A DNA stretch of 64,000 nucleotides from Bettongia penicillata ogilbyi. Taxonomy: Eukaryota > Chordata > Mammalia > Diprotodontia > Potoroidae. The translations under genes and the position numbers were made by a program. The notes beneath the pieces are model-generated. The model saw only the letters and a program-made list of their open reading frames with translations. It searched no databases and was not told where the DNA came from. The stretch covers positions 4,760,802-4,824,801 of the forward strand of contig JAJHZJ010000531.1 of NCBI GenBank assembly GCA_023548195.1, in the 5' to 3' direction. How positions within the stretch are numbered: position 1 is the first letter of the stretch; every line of letters starts with the position of its first letter. This document shows, piece by piece, positions 22,151 through 33,870 of this stretch.

Positions 22151-23249
22151 CTCACGGATAGGCTAGATTTAGTTGTCTTGTTATGGAAACCAATATAGCA
22201 AGGCTAGCAATAGAGAACATTGTACTTGTTCTTGTATCATGTCAAAAATACAACCTAATTGGATTTCTTGGTTTGGACCTTTAATGTAGTTGTTCCATTG
22301 TTTTTTGAAATCCTGTTAGGCTGTTATGCCTTAGAGTTTCTCCACAAATTTACGAATATATAGAGTGCTAATAATTTTGTGATGCCTGTCTCTCTGTGAG
22401 TCCAAAGTGTTTGTGAAATAGTATTTCGTCATCCCTCACCAGTAATTGCTCCCAATTTTGAGGTACTGACATGGTATCATTTTTTTTTAAGATTAAAGAT
22501 CTCTGACCACTTGTGCGGCAGATTCGTAGCCAAGCAAATTTGGGAGGGGGTGATTGTTGGTAATTAGCCTAATTATTATGGGCATACCCTTCCCCCCACA
22601 TCCCCTCTGGCACTTCTCCTTCTTACAAAGGTCCTGTGCTCACAGTTTATCTAATTTTTACTAGTGTTCCCATGGTAGCCTGCTTCCCTTCCAGTGAACA
22701 GGTTGAGAGAATGCAGAGACCAGCCCCCATTGAGGAAACTCACACTCTTTTCATTGGCAAAATGTGATACAGCTTATGTAAGTAGTTCTTAATAGAAACC
22801 AGAAACTGAAATATTTCCTTGAAATAAACAAAGACCTCAAAATTGGAAGCAATTATCTAATGCCTTTTCCCAGCAAGCACTCTGATTCCCTCAGATGGCA
22901 GCAGTCCCTAACAAAGAAATGGCTCCTCTTGGTCAGTAGCCTTCTCCAAAGCCCGCCATGCCTGCCCTTGGTTTTCAACTACCCTGCCGAGCATCATGGT
23001 TTGCCTAGTAGCTTACTGTGTCATGAATCATAGCCCTGTTTTCAATTAGCTAACTACATACTTAGGTTACCCAAATGAGCTAACCTTAGTTCATTTAGGG
23101 CATAGATGCTGCAGTTTTAAGTTTCTGTCCCTGTTTAGCATCATACCCCAAAGTTGAAATTAACTTTCACAAGTCCTGCTACCTTGTCTCTCCACTCCTG
23201 CCCCCGTCACTTCCTCTCCTACATTTCCATTAATGAAGAAGTTTCATGT

Positions 23250-23395
23250 TACAATGGAAAATGTTTTGACTGAAGAGTCAAAGGACTTGAGCTCCAGTCT
23301 CACTCTGCAACTTAATCCCTGCCTCAATTTCTTCATCTGTAAAATGAGGGATTTGGACTATATGACCTTTGAGATTCCCCTCTAACTCTTAATGA
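23250..23395 (+). mobile_element. MIR-family fragment
   Basis: The segment shows acttgagctccagtctcact, then tcttcatctgtaaaatgagg and gagattcccctctaactct, a MIR-like core and tail, about 280 bp upstream of the terminal coding exon. Confidence 0.6.
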
Positions 23396-23671
23396 CTCTT
23401 CTCCTCTTTTCCCTTTCTAGTTTGTCTTTCAAGAATTAATTGATTTAATTGGTACCTTTTGTTTCTAGTGAAGCTATCAGGCAGATTTATCTCCTGGAAA
23501 TTAACTTGAATGCTTCTTGCCCTGTTCCTTAGATAAAATCATAGCTATCTTTAAAAGATAACAGTAGAGTTTCAGGTTTCAGGGTTACCAGACTGAAAAG
23601 TTGGTTGGTTCTTATTCCCCTCCTCTTTCAACACTCTGGACCAGTGATGTACCTTAATTCTCACCTCACAG

Positions 23672-23763
23672 ACATGGAGTTCTTAGAAGTTTTGACAGAA
23701 GGACTAAACCGAGTGCTTTTGGTGAGAGGTGGAGGCCGAGAGGTGATCACCATCTACTCCTAG
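23672..23763 (+). CDS. SLC12A7: KCC4 terminal coding exon and stop
   Basis: The exon follows the acceptor tcacctcacag. Its first two bases complete a Tyr codon. It then encodes 29 residues ([16 protein letters not shown], then [13 protein letters not shown]) and a TAG stop at 23,761-23,763. This is the near-invariant C terminus of K-Cl cotransporters. The EGLNRVLL form favours KCC4 over KCC2 (EHLDRVML) and over KCC1/KCC3 (EGLERVLL). The gene product is an electroneutral K+/Cl- cotransporter of the plasma membrane that exports chloride and takes part in volume regulation. Only its cytosolic tail is encoded here; the membrane segments are upstream of the window. Confidence 0.96.
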
Positions 23764-24936
23764 TGCTGCTGGTGACCACCCAGAGCTTGTTTAGAGCACG
23801 GTGGCACTGAGCATCTAGGTAGATAGAAACACTGGACAAGCAGGTCTTGGGTCTCTGGAAGTTGAACAGTTGAAATGTTCCTGTGTACTTGAAATGATAT
23901 GCCAGTTTGATCTGCTGATCCACATGTTATGCTTTTTTACAAAAGGAAGTGATTTTTTTTTAACCTAGGGCAAACCTCTTGTTAATATTGAAGAAACTTT
24001 ATCTGTCTGCACTGTTGAAAAGTCTGGAGGGAGGGGGCTGGGGGTTGGAAGAGGAAGTATGAATGTGTGTGAGAGGTTAAAAAGAATTTCAAAAGCGCCC
24101 CCCATCTGATTTATTTGTCGTATCTGAAATATTAATAATCATGTTCTCACTACTTTATTGTACTATACATTGGGTATGAAACTGATGGTAACTTTTTAAA
24201 GAAAAATAATCTTAAGTTGTTTTTGTTTTTTAACTGATGCCAGGAAAGCTGAGCTTGCGTATTCAATGATAAACTATGAAGTTGGCTAAAACTGATATTT
24301 TCTGATTCTGGATTCAGACTTTTCTCGGGATGTGCCTATTTTCAGTCTTTCTAACTGTTACATTTTAGCTTTACTAGCTCCAAAACATGGATTTATTTAG
24401 TCCATTTTTGTTCTTGGCAGTTTATTTTCTAGGTGATGAGAGGTACATTTTATAAAGAAGTAACCTGGCTACTTTTCTTAAAAGGTATTAGTTCACCTTC
24501 CTCTTTTTCCCCCTCGCATCACTTGACCAGCCATGTTAGTGTTTCAATGAGTATCCAGGGATGTTTCCATTCCTACCCTGGCACATCACTGAAGTTCAAG
24601 TTCAGAGTGTGAGTCTTGGGTAGGGATGAGGGCTACACTCCTTTTCCATAATAATAAGCCCATGCTCAAGCATCTGCTTTTGGTCTATGGAAGGCAAGTC
24701 ACTCAGCTTGTCTTGAAAGAGCAGCCACTGTTACTGAGATTTTTTTTTTAAAGATATTTCATTCATAATTGTTTAAAAATTATATGATAATCCAAATTTT
24801 ATATTTCAAAAAGCTGCCCAAACTAATTCTTAGATTCTTTTTGATATCCTTTTTCTTTCCTGCTTTTGGATATTGCTATTGACACCTGTATATTTTGTCA
24901 CCAACTGCAACAATCTTCACATTCAGTTTTCTAGTT

Positions 24937-24944
24937 TGTAAATA
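24937..24944 (+). promoter_or_regulatory. Candidate Pumilio response element in 3' UTR
   Basis: TGTAAATA matches the UGUANAUA consensus of PUM-family RNA-binding proteins. It overlaps an internal AATAAA, so it could also lie near the end of a short 3' UTR isoform. A single 8-mer is weak evidence. Confidence 0.3.
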
Positions 24945-26690
24945 AATAATCTTTTGGTCTTTGACTAAGCATCAACACTAGCTAGCTCTAGCCAACATCT
25001 TGGAAATGTCGCCAATGTCTTTTAAGTACCCAAAAGGGAAGCAACTGCACAGAGAGAAATATCCTGAAAAAAAGTGCAATATGTAAAAAATAAACTTTAA
25101 ATGGTTTTGAGACTCCAAGTGGAACTGTTATGTGGCAAAGCTGTGGGCATGCCAACATTTTCAGTATCAGATATGCAGCTTCTTTTTGCAGCTAGTAAGT
25201 ATGCACTCTGTTCCTAACCGTTCTTAGTAAGAGCCAAGAAAACCATTTTGGGAGAGTATGGGATGGAGGGAGACATCTTACCTTGTAAACAAGAATGAAT
25301 TGCAACCTTTAAGAAGTCATCCATCTTCTGATTGAGCCCAGTATGTCCAACAGGGTCTGGCACTGAGTTTTTTTGTTGTCGTCATTGTTTTTTTTAGTAT
25401 TTAAAATCTCCTGCCCATTCTTGTCCTCTGAGGATATCTCCCTAGTGTCTCCTATTAGCACATGACTGCAGCAGTGTCACAAAGGAACAATTTTGACAGA
25501 TCTCTTCAATGATCTGGACAGACTGATTTTGTTCGTTATTTTTTTTACACGGATGCTTGATTATTGCACTTTATCTCCTGGTCTTTGCGTTTTGTAGTTC
25601 AAACATCTAATCTGTAGAGAGTTATTTTGGGGCAGGGGTATGAATTTTTGGTATTTGTGGCTATTTATTTATTTATCCATCCTGAGCGATATTTTAATGA
25701 ATAAATTGGCAGCATAGAAGACCCCAAAATGGCACTGTTCCCAGGGTGAGAAGGGAGAAAGGGATTGAGATGGCCAGGAAAATGCACTGACATATTTAGG
25801 AGGAAGGGAGATGGAGGTGGGGAAGCCTTCCTCTATAGCCCAGCAGATTGTAGAATGGAAGTTCCAAGTCACTAATGAGCCTAGAAGAGCAGCACTGGAT
25901 CCTTCATTGAGTGAGGTTTCTTCCAATCCAATTTTCCCACCCACTCTGCACAGGCACGGGTCTCTTGAGCATGAAGGAATTACAGATGCCCTGGGAATCC
26001 AGCTGAATACAAAGCCAAATCTCCAAAATTTTATTGGGTGGAAAAATCATTGAATGTGTAATGTGTGCCAAAATGATGTTTTAGAAAAAATAGTTCATCT
26101 TTCTCTTACCTTTGTACATTTCACAGCATGATTTCTAATAATATACACAATTATGCCAAGCTCATGCTCATGGAGATGGGCTTCTCTTTTGTGGGGCTGT
26201 GTGTCTGTGTGTGTTTGTTCCCATTGTGTCCATCTATCTGTGTAAGTGTGACCGTTGTTAAAAGGAGATGTGCCTGCTGAAAGGAGGTAGTCATAAAGGC
26301 ACATGTGGGAGGTGATCAAACAGGAGGCATTATAGGGTAAATGACTTTTTGCTTTGCCCACTTTTAAAGTAGCTGATGTAACAGGGCACACACTTCAAAT
26401 GTGGTGCTAAAATCTAAGTCACCATGAAATAGTTGAAGATAATTTGCTGAGACTGATGTTCGGTGGAAATTAACACAAGTCCATGCGTTGTTGTCCATGT
26501 ATCCAGCAGATGTCGATGTGTCCACAGTTTGTCCTTGGTTGTTTTGCAGTATTTTGTTCATCTAAACAACAGTGTATCTTTTTCTACATTATGAACATTT
26601 TTGTAACCAGTAAGTGCAGCCATTTAGAGGTGATGATTTAATGTTTGCTTTTAATGTTTCCTTGTCTTTGTATGATTCTGTTTAGAAAAA

Positions 26691-26715
26691 AATAAAATGG
26701 GATAAAATCTGTTCA
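26691..26715 (+). terminator. SLC12A7: Polyadenylation signal of SLC12A7
   Basis: AATAAA at 26,691-26,696 is followed by a candidate cleavage region about 15 nt downstream and a T/GT-rich stretch (gtcttttgttgagtgg). It is the first well-formed signal with a GT-rich downstream element after the low-repeat block that follows the stop codon. Usage is inferred. Confidence 0.6.
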
Positions 26716-27299
26716 AAAATATGCCCATGTCTTTTGTTGAGTGGCTTCTTTCTGGAGTTTATGTAGACAGGGTTCATTTCAATCGTCTCTCCATGCTTCG
26801 TTGCTCCTTTGAGGTAATTTTGGCTAGATTTGCCCAAGAGAAAAAAGGCAATTAAGGAATCATCTTCTGAATCTGGTAAGAAAACAAATCCAAATAACCA
26901 AATCTTAATGTATAATCTATCTGGATAATCTCTTACAAATGTAAAAGAAAAGAGGAAACATCTGGTCTTGTAGTTAGCCTTACAGCTTTGTCTCCTCCCT
27001 TCCCTTTATTCTTTATTACCATTGTGATTTCTAAACCCTTCCCTTATGCTCCTGAGAAAATCATTAAGCAATTCCAGTACTTTCCAAAAATGAATTGTAA
27101 AAGTACATTTATTTTTTGTGGGGCTGAGGGAGGGGATGCCAGTGAACAAGAACTTCCTCAGGAATTGTAATTTGTGATTACAAAGTTGATGATGATTTGT
27201 GGGGCACTGAACTTTGCAAAATTAAAATATCTCAACAGAAAATTGATGAAAGTTGGATTCCTAGTGATACACATCTGATATGGTGTCTTTTCTGTGCCA
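26716..27299. other. Intergenic stretch, nothing recognised
   Basis: This is AT-rich sequence immediately downstream of the KCC4 polyadenylation signal. The only ORF is 60 codons (26,988-27,170) without family similarity. Confidence 0.5.
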
Positions 27300-28075
27300 A
27301 AAGACCTGGTCTCAGATTCTGGCTCTACAGGGTTTTATCTGCATGACCTTGGACAAGTCATTATTCTGACATGTATAAAACAAGCAGGCTGGCCTAAGTA
27401 ATATGTTGTGATCTCTTGCCACTCTAATTATATGCTCTTTGGTCCTGATTCCAATTTATTTCAGTCATTTTTCAGTTGTGTCTGAATCTTTGTGACCCCA
27501 TTTGAGGTTTTGTCCAATGACATTTCCTTCTCCAGCTCATTTAACAGATGAGGTAAGTGAGGCAAACAGGGTTAAATTAAGCCCAGGAGTCACACAGCTA
27601 GTTAGTGTCTGAATTTGCCAAAGTGGATCCTCCTGATTCCAGGCCCAGCACTCTATCCATTGCACCATGTAGCTGCCGTATCTGATTCTAATTATAATGT
27701 TTAAATTCCATTTGAATCTCTTCCTCAGTCTCTTTCTAGCTAGATACCCTTAATTTCTCCATTCATTATTAAAATCTTTAAATTCTTAATCTAACATCTA
27801 TGACCTAGTGCTTTCTTTGGAAACACCCCAAACTAGAAAAGACCCTCTGGAGGAGACAGCAAAGTGGCCTCATGGATAACATACCGGACTTGTGTCAGGA
27901 AAACCTGAGTTTGAATCCTGCCTCAAACATTTACTAGCTATATGACCCTGGGAATGTTATTTAACCTCTCTCAGTCTGTTCCTCCGCTGTAAAATGAGGA
28001 TAATAGTGGCACCTTTCAAGGTCGTGAGAACAAAACGTAAATGTCAGCTCTTACTGTTTAGCCCTCATAAAACAG
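27300..28075. mobile_element. Cluster of three SINEs
   Basis: There are three units: a MIR-like fragment (+) at 27,300-27,430 (gcatgaccttggacaagtca); an antisense Mon1-like SINE at 27,455-27,677 (tttcagttgtgtctgaatct to ccaggcccagcactctatcc); and a MIR (+) at 27,850-28,045 (cctgagtttgaatcctgcct, then ctgtaaaatgaggataatag). Confidence 0.75.
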
Positions 28076-28984
28076 CATGTCCCTTACTTTGCAAAGGTGT
28101 CTCATTAAGTCCTATGGTCAGTTAATGACTTGCACCGTGTCCCCCTGAAACTTACTAAAATATTGTTAGGGCTTGTTTGTGGGAGAAATACAGAATGAAA
28201 ATCATTCTTGGAAGTAGGGTCAGCCTCTGAGACAGAAAGAAAGTGCAGGGCACAGTGCCCATCATGCTTCCACTCAAGTTAGATCAAAATAGGGTTTGGC
28301 TACTTCTATCCAATGGAGTATTGAACTCTTTAACATGGGAGATTGGGCTCTGGCACTGTTAGGTGCATTAGCCTGAATCACAAGGGTTGGGGCCATACCG
28401 ATGATGCTCAGTTACTTTGGAGTGGAAGAGAAAAACCCATTGACCTAAAAGGCATGTGCGGTCACAAGCTCAGAGTGAAGTAGAGGAAGGAAAAAGACAG
28501 GATTAGATTTCAAAGAGGAGTTTCAAATGCCAACATGGGTTCAGATGGGATTTCAGAACAGGATATATTTTTTAATTCATTTGCCTCTGCTGGGGTTGAC
28601 TGACAGAAGCAGGTATGATAATAACTGGCCATACTGGACTGTGTAAGTTAATGACTACTGAGCACCAAAGAAAATGAGGGGAGCTCAGGCTCAGGAAGCC
28701 TAGAGTGGCCTTGGATAAAGCAGCAGATGGACACCATTGTTCACCTGTCCTTGTAGGACACGATTGTCAGAGTTCAGTTTAACAGTAGAGAGAGTATTAA
28801 TTGTGAAACAGACAGGTAAAGGATGGGTCATTGTGAGAATGGTGAGTGTTACTAATCTTGAATAAATAGCAAATAGTGATAAGTGGATGTACTTCTCCCT
28901 CTCCTTGTTCTAGGACCCTTTGTTCTTATTCTGTGATTCTTTGCTCATAATTATATAATTATTACATTATTAATTATTAAATAA
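28076..28984. other. Intergenic stretch, nothing recognised
   Basis: No repeat family or coding region could be assigned here. Confidence 0.4.
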
Positions 28985-29115
28985 TTCAACTTAAATTCAT
29001 TAGGTACGTACCATGTGGCAGATGTACTAAGTGCAGGTGATACAAAGACAAAAAAAGGAAAGTTTCAGTCCTCAAACAGCTCACATTCTAACAAGGCGAG
29101 GGCACAGGTATGCAA
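28985..29115 (-). mobile_element. L2 3'-tail fragment, antisense
   Basis: The + strand shows aaattcattaggtacgtacc, then gcagatgtactaagtgcagg and agctcacattctaacaaggc, the reversed L2 3' end. Confidence 0.55.
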
Positions 29116-29299
29116 CAGGCACCCAAAAGCAGCATAGGACAACGAAAAGAAAAGGGGATTTGGAGTCAAGAGGGCTTGAGTTCAATGAATCAGTGGTGAA
29201 AGGACGAGACCAGCTTGCATTAGGAAAAGAATGCAAGCTATTTACAACCGCATGAAAGATGGCTCCAGATCACACGTAATAAGAAAAGTGCAAAACAAC

Positions 29300-30370
29300 T
29301 TTGAGTTTTTACTTTGGAACCAGCAAATTGGCAAAAGATGGCAATGAAAATAGTGTTGAAGGGATTATGGGAATATAAGCACTGTCAAATACACAGGTGG
29401 AGCTGTGAATTGGTTCAGATGTTTGGAAAATGGAAATATGCTTTTAAAAAATTACAAATAGACATTTAAATATAAAAATTATATTTAAAAGGAATCTAAG
29501 TTGCATATAATAGGTTTGCAGTTTCATGTTCAACCATGTTTTTAAAAATTAGGCTGTTATGGAAATACTTTTTTATTCCATAAATTGAAAATAATTTGTT
29601 TTAATTTGATTTGAAAAGTGACTAAAATATTCCTCCTTTATGACCCAGAGATCCCACTGCTAGGAACATAACCAAGGAGAGTTTCTGTTCTAAGTAGAGT
29701 AAATAAGAAAAAAATTAAATCAGGCCCTGATTTGTAGTTTGCAGATTTCTGAGATGTAAATACACCGAAAAACAACCATCAGCTCTCAAGAGCTAGTACA
29801 AACTGACTCCAATGTTTCTATTCCCCAATCACTGGGAACCTACTTTGCTTACAATTCTTTGCTAACAAAAAGTGCTGACATGAATGTTTTAGTGCATATG
29901 GGACAAACTTCATTACTGTCTTTATTCTGTTATCTAGGTAATTTTTCTGGTGGAGAAAATGTTAATAATGCAAATTAAGCTTAAAGGTGTGTTAGTCATA
30001 CTTTTTTCCTTCTTCTAGAGAACCAGTTGTTAAACATTTACCAGCATACCCCCAGGAATGCCTAAATAAATTGTGATAGGTGAATTAAATAGAGTATTAC
30101 TGCACCCTTTTAAAAATCTGATTCCACTTCCATAACTATAAAGTTTTCGTATTGACCCACTAAAAAAAATATTGAATATGAAGATTACAGAGAGCCATGG
30201 GAAAACTTCTATGAAGTATAATGATGAGAACTAGGAAAGTGATAAGTACAACAAGTAAATACAATTTAATCCTAATGGTCATGTCCCTTCTCCACAAAAG
30301 GAGAGAAATACATCTCTTTCCCTTTTCAGAAGTGAGGGACTATAGATGAGAATATCACAGAGTCAATTGA
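29300..30370 (+). mobile_element. Degenerate L1 3' region
   Basis: Blocks such as gtggagctgtgaattggttc and tatgacccagagatcccact resemble the region following L1 ORF2, and gagagccatgggaaaacttc resembles the later L1 3' part. The copy is old and interrupted by indels; its ends are uncertain. Confidence 0.5.
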
Positions 30371-30599
30371 TAGGTTGGTTAGTTTTCTGAATTGCTTTTT
30401 TTAAAAAATTCCATGTTATAAGGGATACCTGTTTAAGGAGGTCTTAGAGAAGGGATTTATTTGAAGGATGATGCAAAAAACTAAAATGAAAAAAGCCACA
30501 ACTGAAAATCTTTATTTGTAATGATAATGCTTGGCTGTAGCCAAGAGTGAGCTTCCTTCCCTTGGGTTAGTAAACTATTGCTATGAATTATTGTTTTAT

Positions 30600-30740
30600 A
30601 GTTTTTTTGATATAGGACTATAAGGAGTCTTAGAAGATACCAAGTCTGAACCTTCACACCTGTAATGAGTGGTTCAGTCAAAGATTGGACCTCAGATCTT
30701 GGGTCTCTTAAGTTCAACTACACCCTGCTGCATATGTTAT
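30600..30740 (-). mobile_element. MIR-like fragment, antisense
   Basis: The + strand shows tgaaccttcacacctgtaat then ggacctcagatcttgggtct and caactacaccctgctgcat, resembling the reversed SINE head. Confidence 0.4.
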
Positions 30741-31020
30741 GAAACTGATTTTTGGAAGCTAGGTGTATCTTCATTTACCCTATATTTAATCTTTGATTGT
30801 ACCTGTTGATATCTTTTTTTATTGGATCTGAACTCTTCATGAGCTCCAACCTTTGTGGTGTTTGCAAATTTGACAAGCTTGCCATTTTTGCACGTATCCA
30901 AACGAGTAATTATAATGTTGAACAGCACAGGGTCAGGTCAGACCTTTGGGAGCACGCCACTAGATGGCTGTCTCCAAGGTCATGCTGACTATTCTTTCTG
31001 TAAGATTATTCAACCAGTCC
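30737..31020 (-). mobile_element. L3/CR1 LINE reverse-transcriptase fragment, antisense
   Basis: The minus-strand frame reads LFNIIITRLDTCKNGKLVKF followed by ANTTKVG. This matches the CR1/L3 block LFNIFINDLD through the FADD catalytic box, here mutated (ADDT to ANTT). The catalytic aspartates are lost, so the fragment is inactive. Confidence 0.78.
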
Positions 31021-31055
31021 CATAGTCACATAATGTCGCTATCATGACTTGAGAG

Positions 31056-31400
31056 GCAGCATGGTATAGTGTAGGAGTCAAACAGTTGGGCCAGAGGGTC
31101 AAATTCAGCCAATTTTTGTGCACCAGCGGCTAAGTGTGTCTTCAAAATTTTTAAATAAAGCTTCAGTATTATATTAGATACACATAAATATGTTGAATAG
31201 TATTTAATTATATAAAAATCATTCTTAGCTCTCTAACTGTCCAAAAACAAGGCTCAGACCATAGTTTGCCGACCCACCTGTCAGGAAGGTCTGTGTTTAG
31301 ATGACGCTTCAGGCACGATCTGTGTAACCCTAGGCAAGTCACTGCCCTCAGCTTTCTCATCTGTAAAATTAGGGAGTTGGACTCAAAGCCTAAATAGAAA
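31056..31400 (+). mobile_element. MIR-type SINE split by an insertion
   Basis: The head (gaggcagcatggtatagtg, from 31,056) and the body (gtcaggaaggtctgtgttta, then aggcaagtcactgccctcag and tctcatctgtaaaattaggg) are separated by about 200 bp that are not SINE sequence. Confidence 0.55.
31074..31279. mobile_element. hAT-type MITE with terminal inverted repeats
   Basis: The left end taggagtcaaacagttgggc is imperfectly inverted by the right end tagtttgccgacccacct. Both resemble the CAGGGGTCGGCAAAC-type termini of mammalian hAT MITEs, and the interior taaataaagcttcagtatta fits that group. It sits inside a MIR SINE. I could not confirm an 8-bp target-site duplication. Confidence 0.45.
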
Positions 31401-31449
31401 TAATGGTACAATGGAAGTAGTTGCTCTTGCAACAGAAGTAATTGTATAA

Positions 31450-31650
31450 CAATTCAGAATCATCTAGGGCTTTAAGATTCAAGAAGTACTTTAGTCTTGA
31501 TAGCTGTGTGATTAGTAGTGATGGGCTCAGTATCCCCATTTTACAGATGAAGACTTCGAGATTCAAAGAGGGGAACTGTTGTCCACATTCGTACAGTTAG
31601 TGTCAGAACTAGAACTTTAGCCATTCCTCATGCCAGGTGCCCAGTGATAT
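31450..31650 (-). mobile_element. MIR-type SINE, antisense
   Basis: The + strand shows ccccattttacagatgaaga then aggggaactgttgtccacat and cagttagtgtcagaactaga, the reversed MIR core and head. Confidence 0.6.
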
Positions 31651-31675
31651 CTATACTCTAGGTTCCTTTTAGATG

Positions 31676-31775
31676 CTCCTTTCCTCTCCTCCTCTCCCCT
31701 TCCCTCCCCTTTCCTCATCTCTTTAAGGTCTTTCTGTCTCTATCTCTCCTCTTTCTCTCTGTCTCTGTTCTTCTA
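31676..31775. repeat. CT-rich low-complexity tract
   Basis: This is a cytosine/thymine-rich stretch with tctct motifs, imperfect. Confidence 0.7.
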
Positions 31776-32009
31776 GTTTGGAAGCCAGTTTGTAATGACC
31801 TGTTGCTGTTGTTTTATCTTTAAAAAAATTCATGCTTTTCATTTTTGCATCCCATTCCTTGCCCAGCAAGCTGTCTTTTGTAACAAAGACTTTAAATGGA
31901 GAGGAAAAGCATTTCGGCAAAACCAACCAACACATTTGATAACATCAGTATTCCACAGTGATATTGCAGTCAGCACTTTTCAGAGGTTTGGAGAAACCAG
32001 AACTATTTT

Positions 32010-32130
32010 AATTCAATTCAGTTCAACCGACCTTTATTAGTCACCAACTTTATGCAAGAAAACTTCAGAGTTTACAATGATAGAAATGAAATAGCCTTTG
32101 CTCCTCAGGAGCTTGCAAACTGCAGGGCTT
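32010..32130 (-). mobile_element. L2 3'-tail fragment, antisense
   Basis: The + strand shows cgacctttattagtcaccaa followed by tgctcctcaggagcttgcaa, the reversed L2 3' end. Confidence 0.5.
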
Positions 32131-32177
32131 TCAGCCATCATGAAAGTGAAAACAAAGTAAGATGCCTCAAAAGATCT

Positions 32178-32404
32178 ATTGTTATTCAGTCCTGTCCACT
32201 TTTTGGGACCCCATTTGGGATTTTCTTGGGCAGAGATACTGGATGGGTTTGCCATTTCCTTCTCCAGCTCATTTTACAGATGAGGAAACTGAGGCAATCA
32301 GGGTTAAGTGACTTGTCTGGGGCCATGTAGCTGCTAAGTATCTGAGGCTGGACTTGAGCTCATAAAAACGAGTATTCTATCCACTCTACCATCTAACTGC
32401 CCCC
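32178..32404 (-). mobile_element. Mon1-like SINE, antisense
   Basis: The + strand runs from ttgttattcagtcctgtcca through gccatttccttctccagctc and agatgaggaaactgaggcaa to ctaccatctaactgcccc, a full reversed SINE. Short flanks cctcaaaag and ccccaaaag may be a decayed target-site duplication. Confidence 0.85.
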
Positions 32405-32559
32405 AAAAGGGAGATAATATACTCGGGGTCGATTGAAGTAATAAAAGATCTTTACCCTGAGGAAGAGATTTGGGGAGTTGAGGGAGGGAACATGATTGAT
32501 ACAGTTGAAGATTTACTATGGGGGAAAGGGATTACCCTTGTTCAGCCTGACTCCAAAAA

Positions 32560-32870
32560 GCAGGAAAAGCAACGATAGATGAAAGCTGAGATGACTTGAG
32601 ACTCAATGTAAGGACACACTTTCTAACAAAATTAGAGCTATCTAAAACTGGAATATATTTCCTGGGGAAATTTCCCTCATGAGAAGTCTTTAAGAGGATC
32701 CTGGATGATCAGTGATCGGAGACATTGTTGGATGACGGAATGAGAATGAGTGAATGAGGGACTGATGCCTTTTCAAGTGCTTCCTTTGTGCAAACCACCA
32801 TGCTAAGTGTTGGGATTACAAACAGAAAATGATGATGATCCCTGCTCTCAGAGAATTCAGGAGACAACAC
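32560..32870 (+). mobile_element. L3/CR1 3' UTR fragment plus L2 tail
   Basis: Positions 32,560-32,760 resemble the CR1/L3 3' region in sense (aaaattagagctatctaaaa, then gaagtctttaagaggatcct). Positions 32,770-32,870 are a reversed L2 tail (accaccatgctaagtgttgg). Confidence 0.5.
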
Positions 32871-33144
32871 ATGGGGAAGATTTCAGTTGCAAGTCAGATG
32901 GAAAGTTCTAGTCCTCAGAGCACATTATTAAAGCAGATAGTAATACCCCTTCTTCACATCATTCCTACCGACAAAAGCCTATCTGTTTCTGACTTTGTAC
33001 CATCTGACAATGCCAAGGACTTCAGATTTAAGAACTTTCCTTTCTAAATCTTCGGTAGCTGAAGAGCAGGTTTTTGTTCAAAGAAAGTTGGACCAACAGG
33101 CTTCTGGGGTCCTTTTCAAACCCTGGAATAATGCACTTCCTTTA

Positions 33145-33375
33145 ACAGCCGCTTTATAAACCTGGAAAGATTTACATGAACTGATGCAGGGTGAAATGAG
33201 TGGTGCCAGGAGAATACTGTACACGGTAACAATATCAGATAATGATCAATTGTGAATGACAGCTATTCTCACCAATACAGCGATCCAAGATAATTCTGAA
33301 GGATGCATGATGAAAAATGTTATCCACATTCAGAAAAGAATTGGTGGAATCTGAATGCAGATTGAAGCATACTCT
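33145..33375 (+). mobile_element. L1-type 3' region fragment
   Basis: The segment shows catgaactgatgcagggtga followed by caatacagcgatccaagata, a module shared with 15,265 and typical of marsupial L1 3' ends. Confidence 0.6.
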
Positions 33376-33870
33376 TTATTTTTTTAGGAATATTATTTTT
33401 TTCTAATTAATTTATTTTCGGTTTTCACCTGTCACTTCCACAAAATTTTGAATTTCAAATTCTCTTCCCATGTTCCCCTCCACCCACCTCAGGACAGTGT
33501 ATATTTTGATTACCTTTTCCCTCTAATCTACCTTCCCCTCTATCACCCCTGCTTTCCTTATGCTCTTCCCTTCTATTTTCCTATAGGGCAAGGTAAATTT
33601 TTATACCTCATTGCCTATATATTTTATTTCCTAGTTTCATGTAAAAACAATTTTTAACATTCATTTTTAAGGGTTTTAAGTTCCACATTCTCTCACTTCC
33701 TCCCTCCCCACCCACTCTCATTAAGAAAGCAAGCAGTTCAATATAGGTTATACTTGTGTAGTATGCAAAGCACTTTCATAACAGTCATGTTGTGAAAGAC
33801 TAACTATATTTCCCACTATCCTGTCCTGCCTTCCATTTATTTTATTCTGTCCTTTGATCTGTCCCTTTTC
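33376..33870 (-). mobile_element. 5'-truncated L1/HAL1 3' UTR, antisense
   Basis: The segment is homologous to the 3' UTR of the adjacent minus-strand HAL1-like element (caattcaatatagg-type block, then tcctgtcctgccttccattt), also reversed. It ends at 33,870, where the next element's T-rich tail begins. Confidence 0.7.

Larger units (their letters stand above)
18824..23671 (+). other. SLC12A7: SLC12A7 last intron
   Basis: This intron is about 4.8 kb, bounded by the weak donor gtatcc and a good terminal acceptor. It holds antisense SINEs (18,895-19,085; 19,400-19,655), L2 tails (19,165-19,265; 20,640-20,760; 21,430-21,620) and sense MIRs (21,915-22,150; 23,250-23,395). The stretches 19,660-20,630, 20,770-21,420 and 22,160-23,240 show nothing recognisable. 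Confidence 0.55.
23764..26715 (+). other. SLC12A7: 3' UTR of SLC12A7
   Basis: The stretch between the KCC4 stop codon and the AATAAA at 26,691 is nearly free of SINEs, unlike the surrounding DNA. I read it as one long 3' UTR of about 2.9 kb. It contains AT-rich blocks, an internal AATAAA at 24,941 and another near 25,087 that could give shorter transcripts, and a TGTAAATA Pumilio-type site at 24,937-24,944. ORFs up to about 90 codons in this stretch have no recognisable similarity and are treated as chance. The extent is inferred from position and signals, not from transcript data. Confidence 0.7.
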
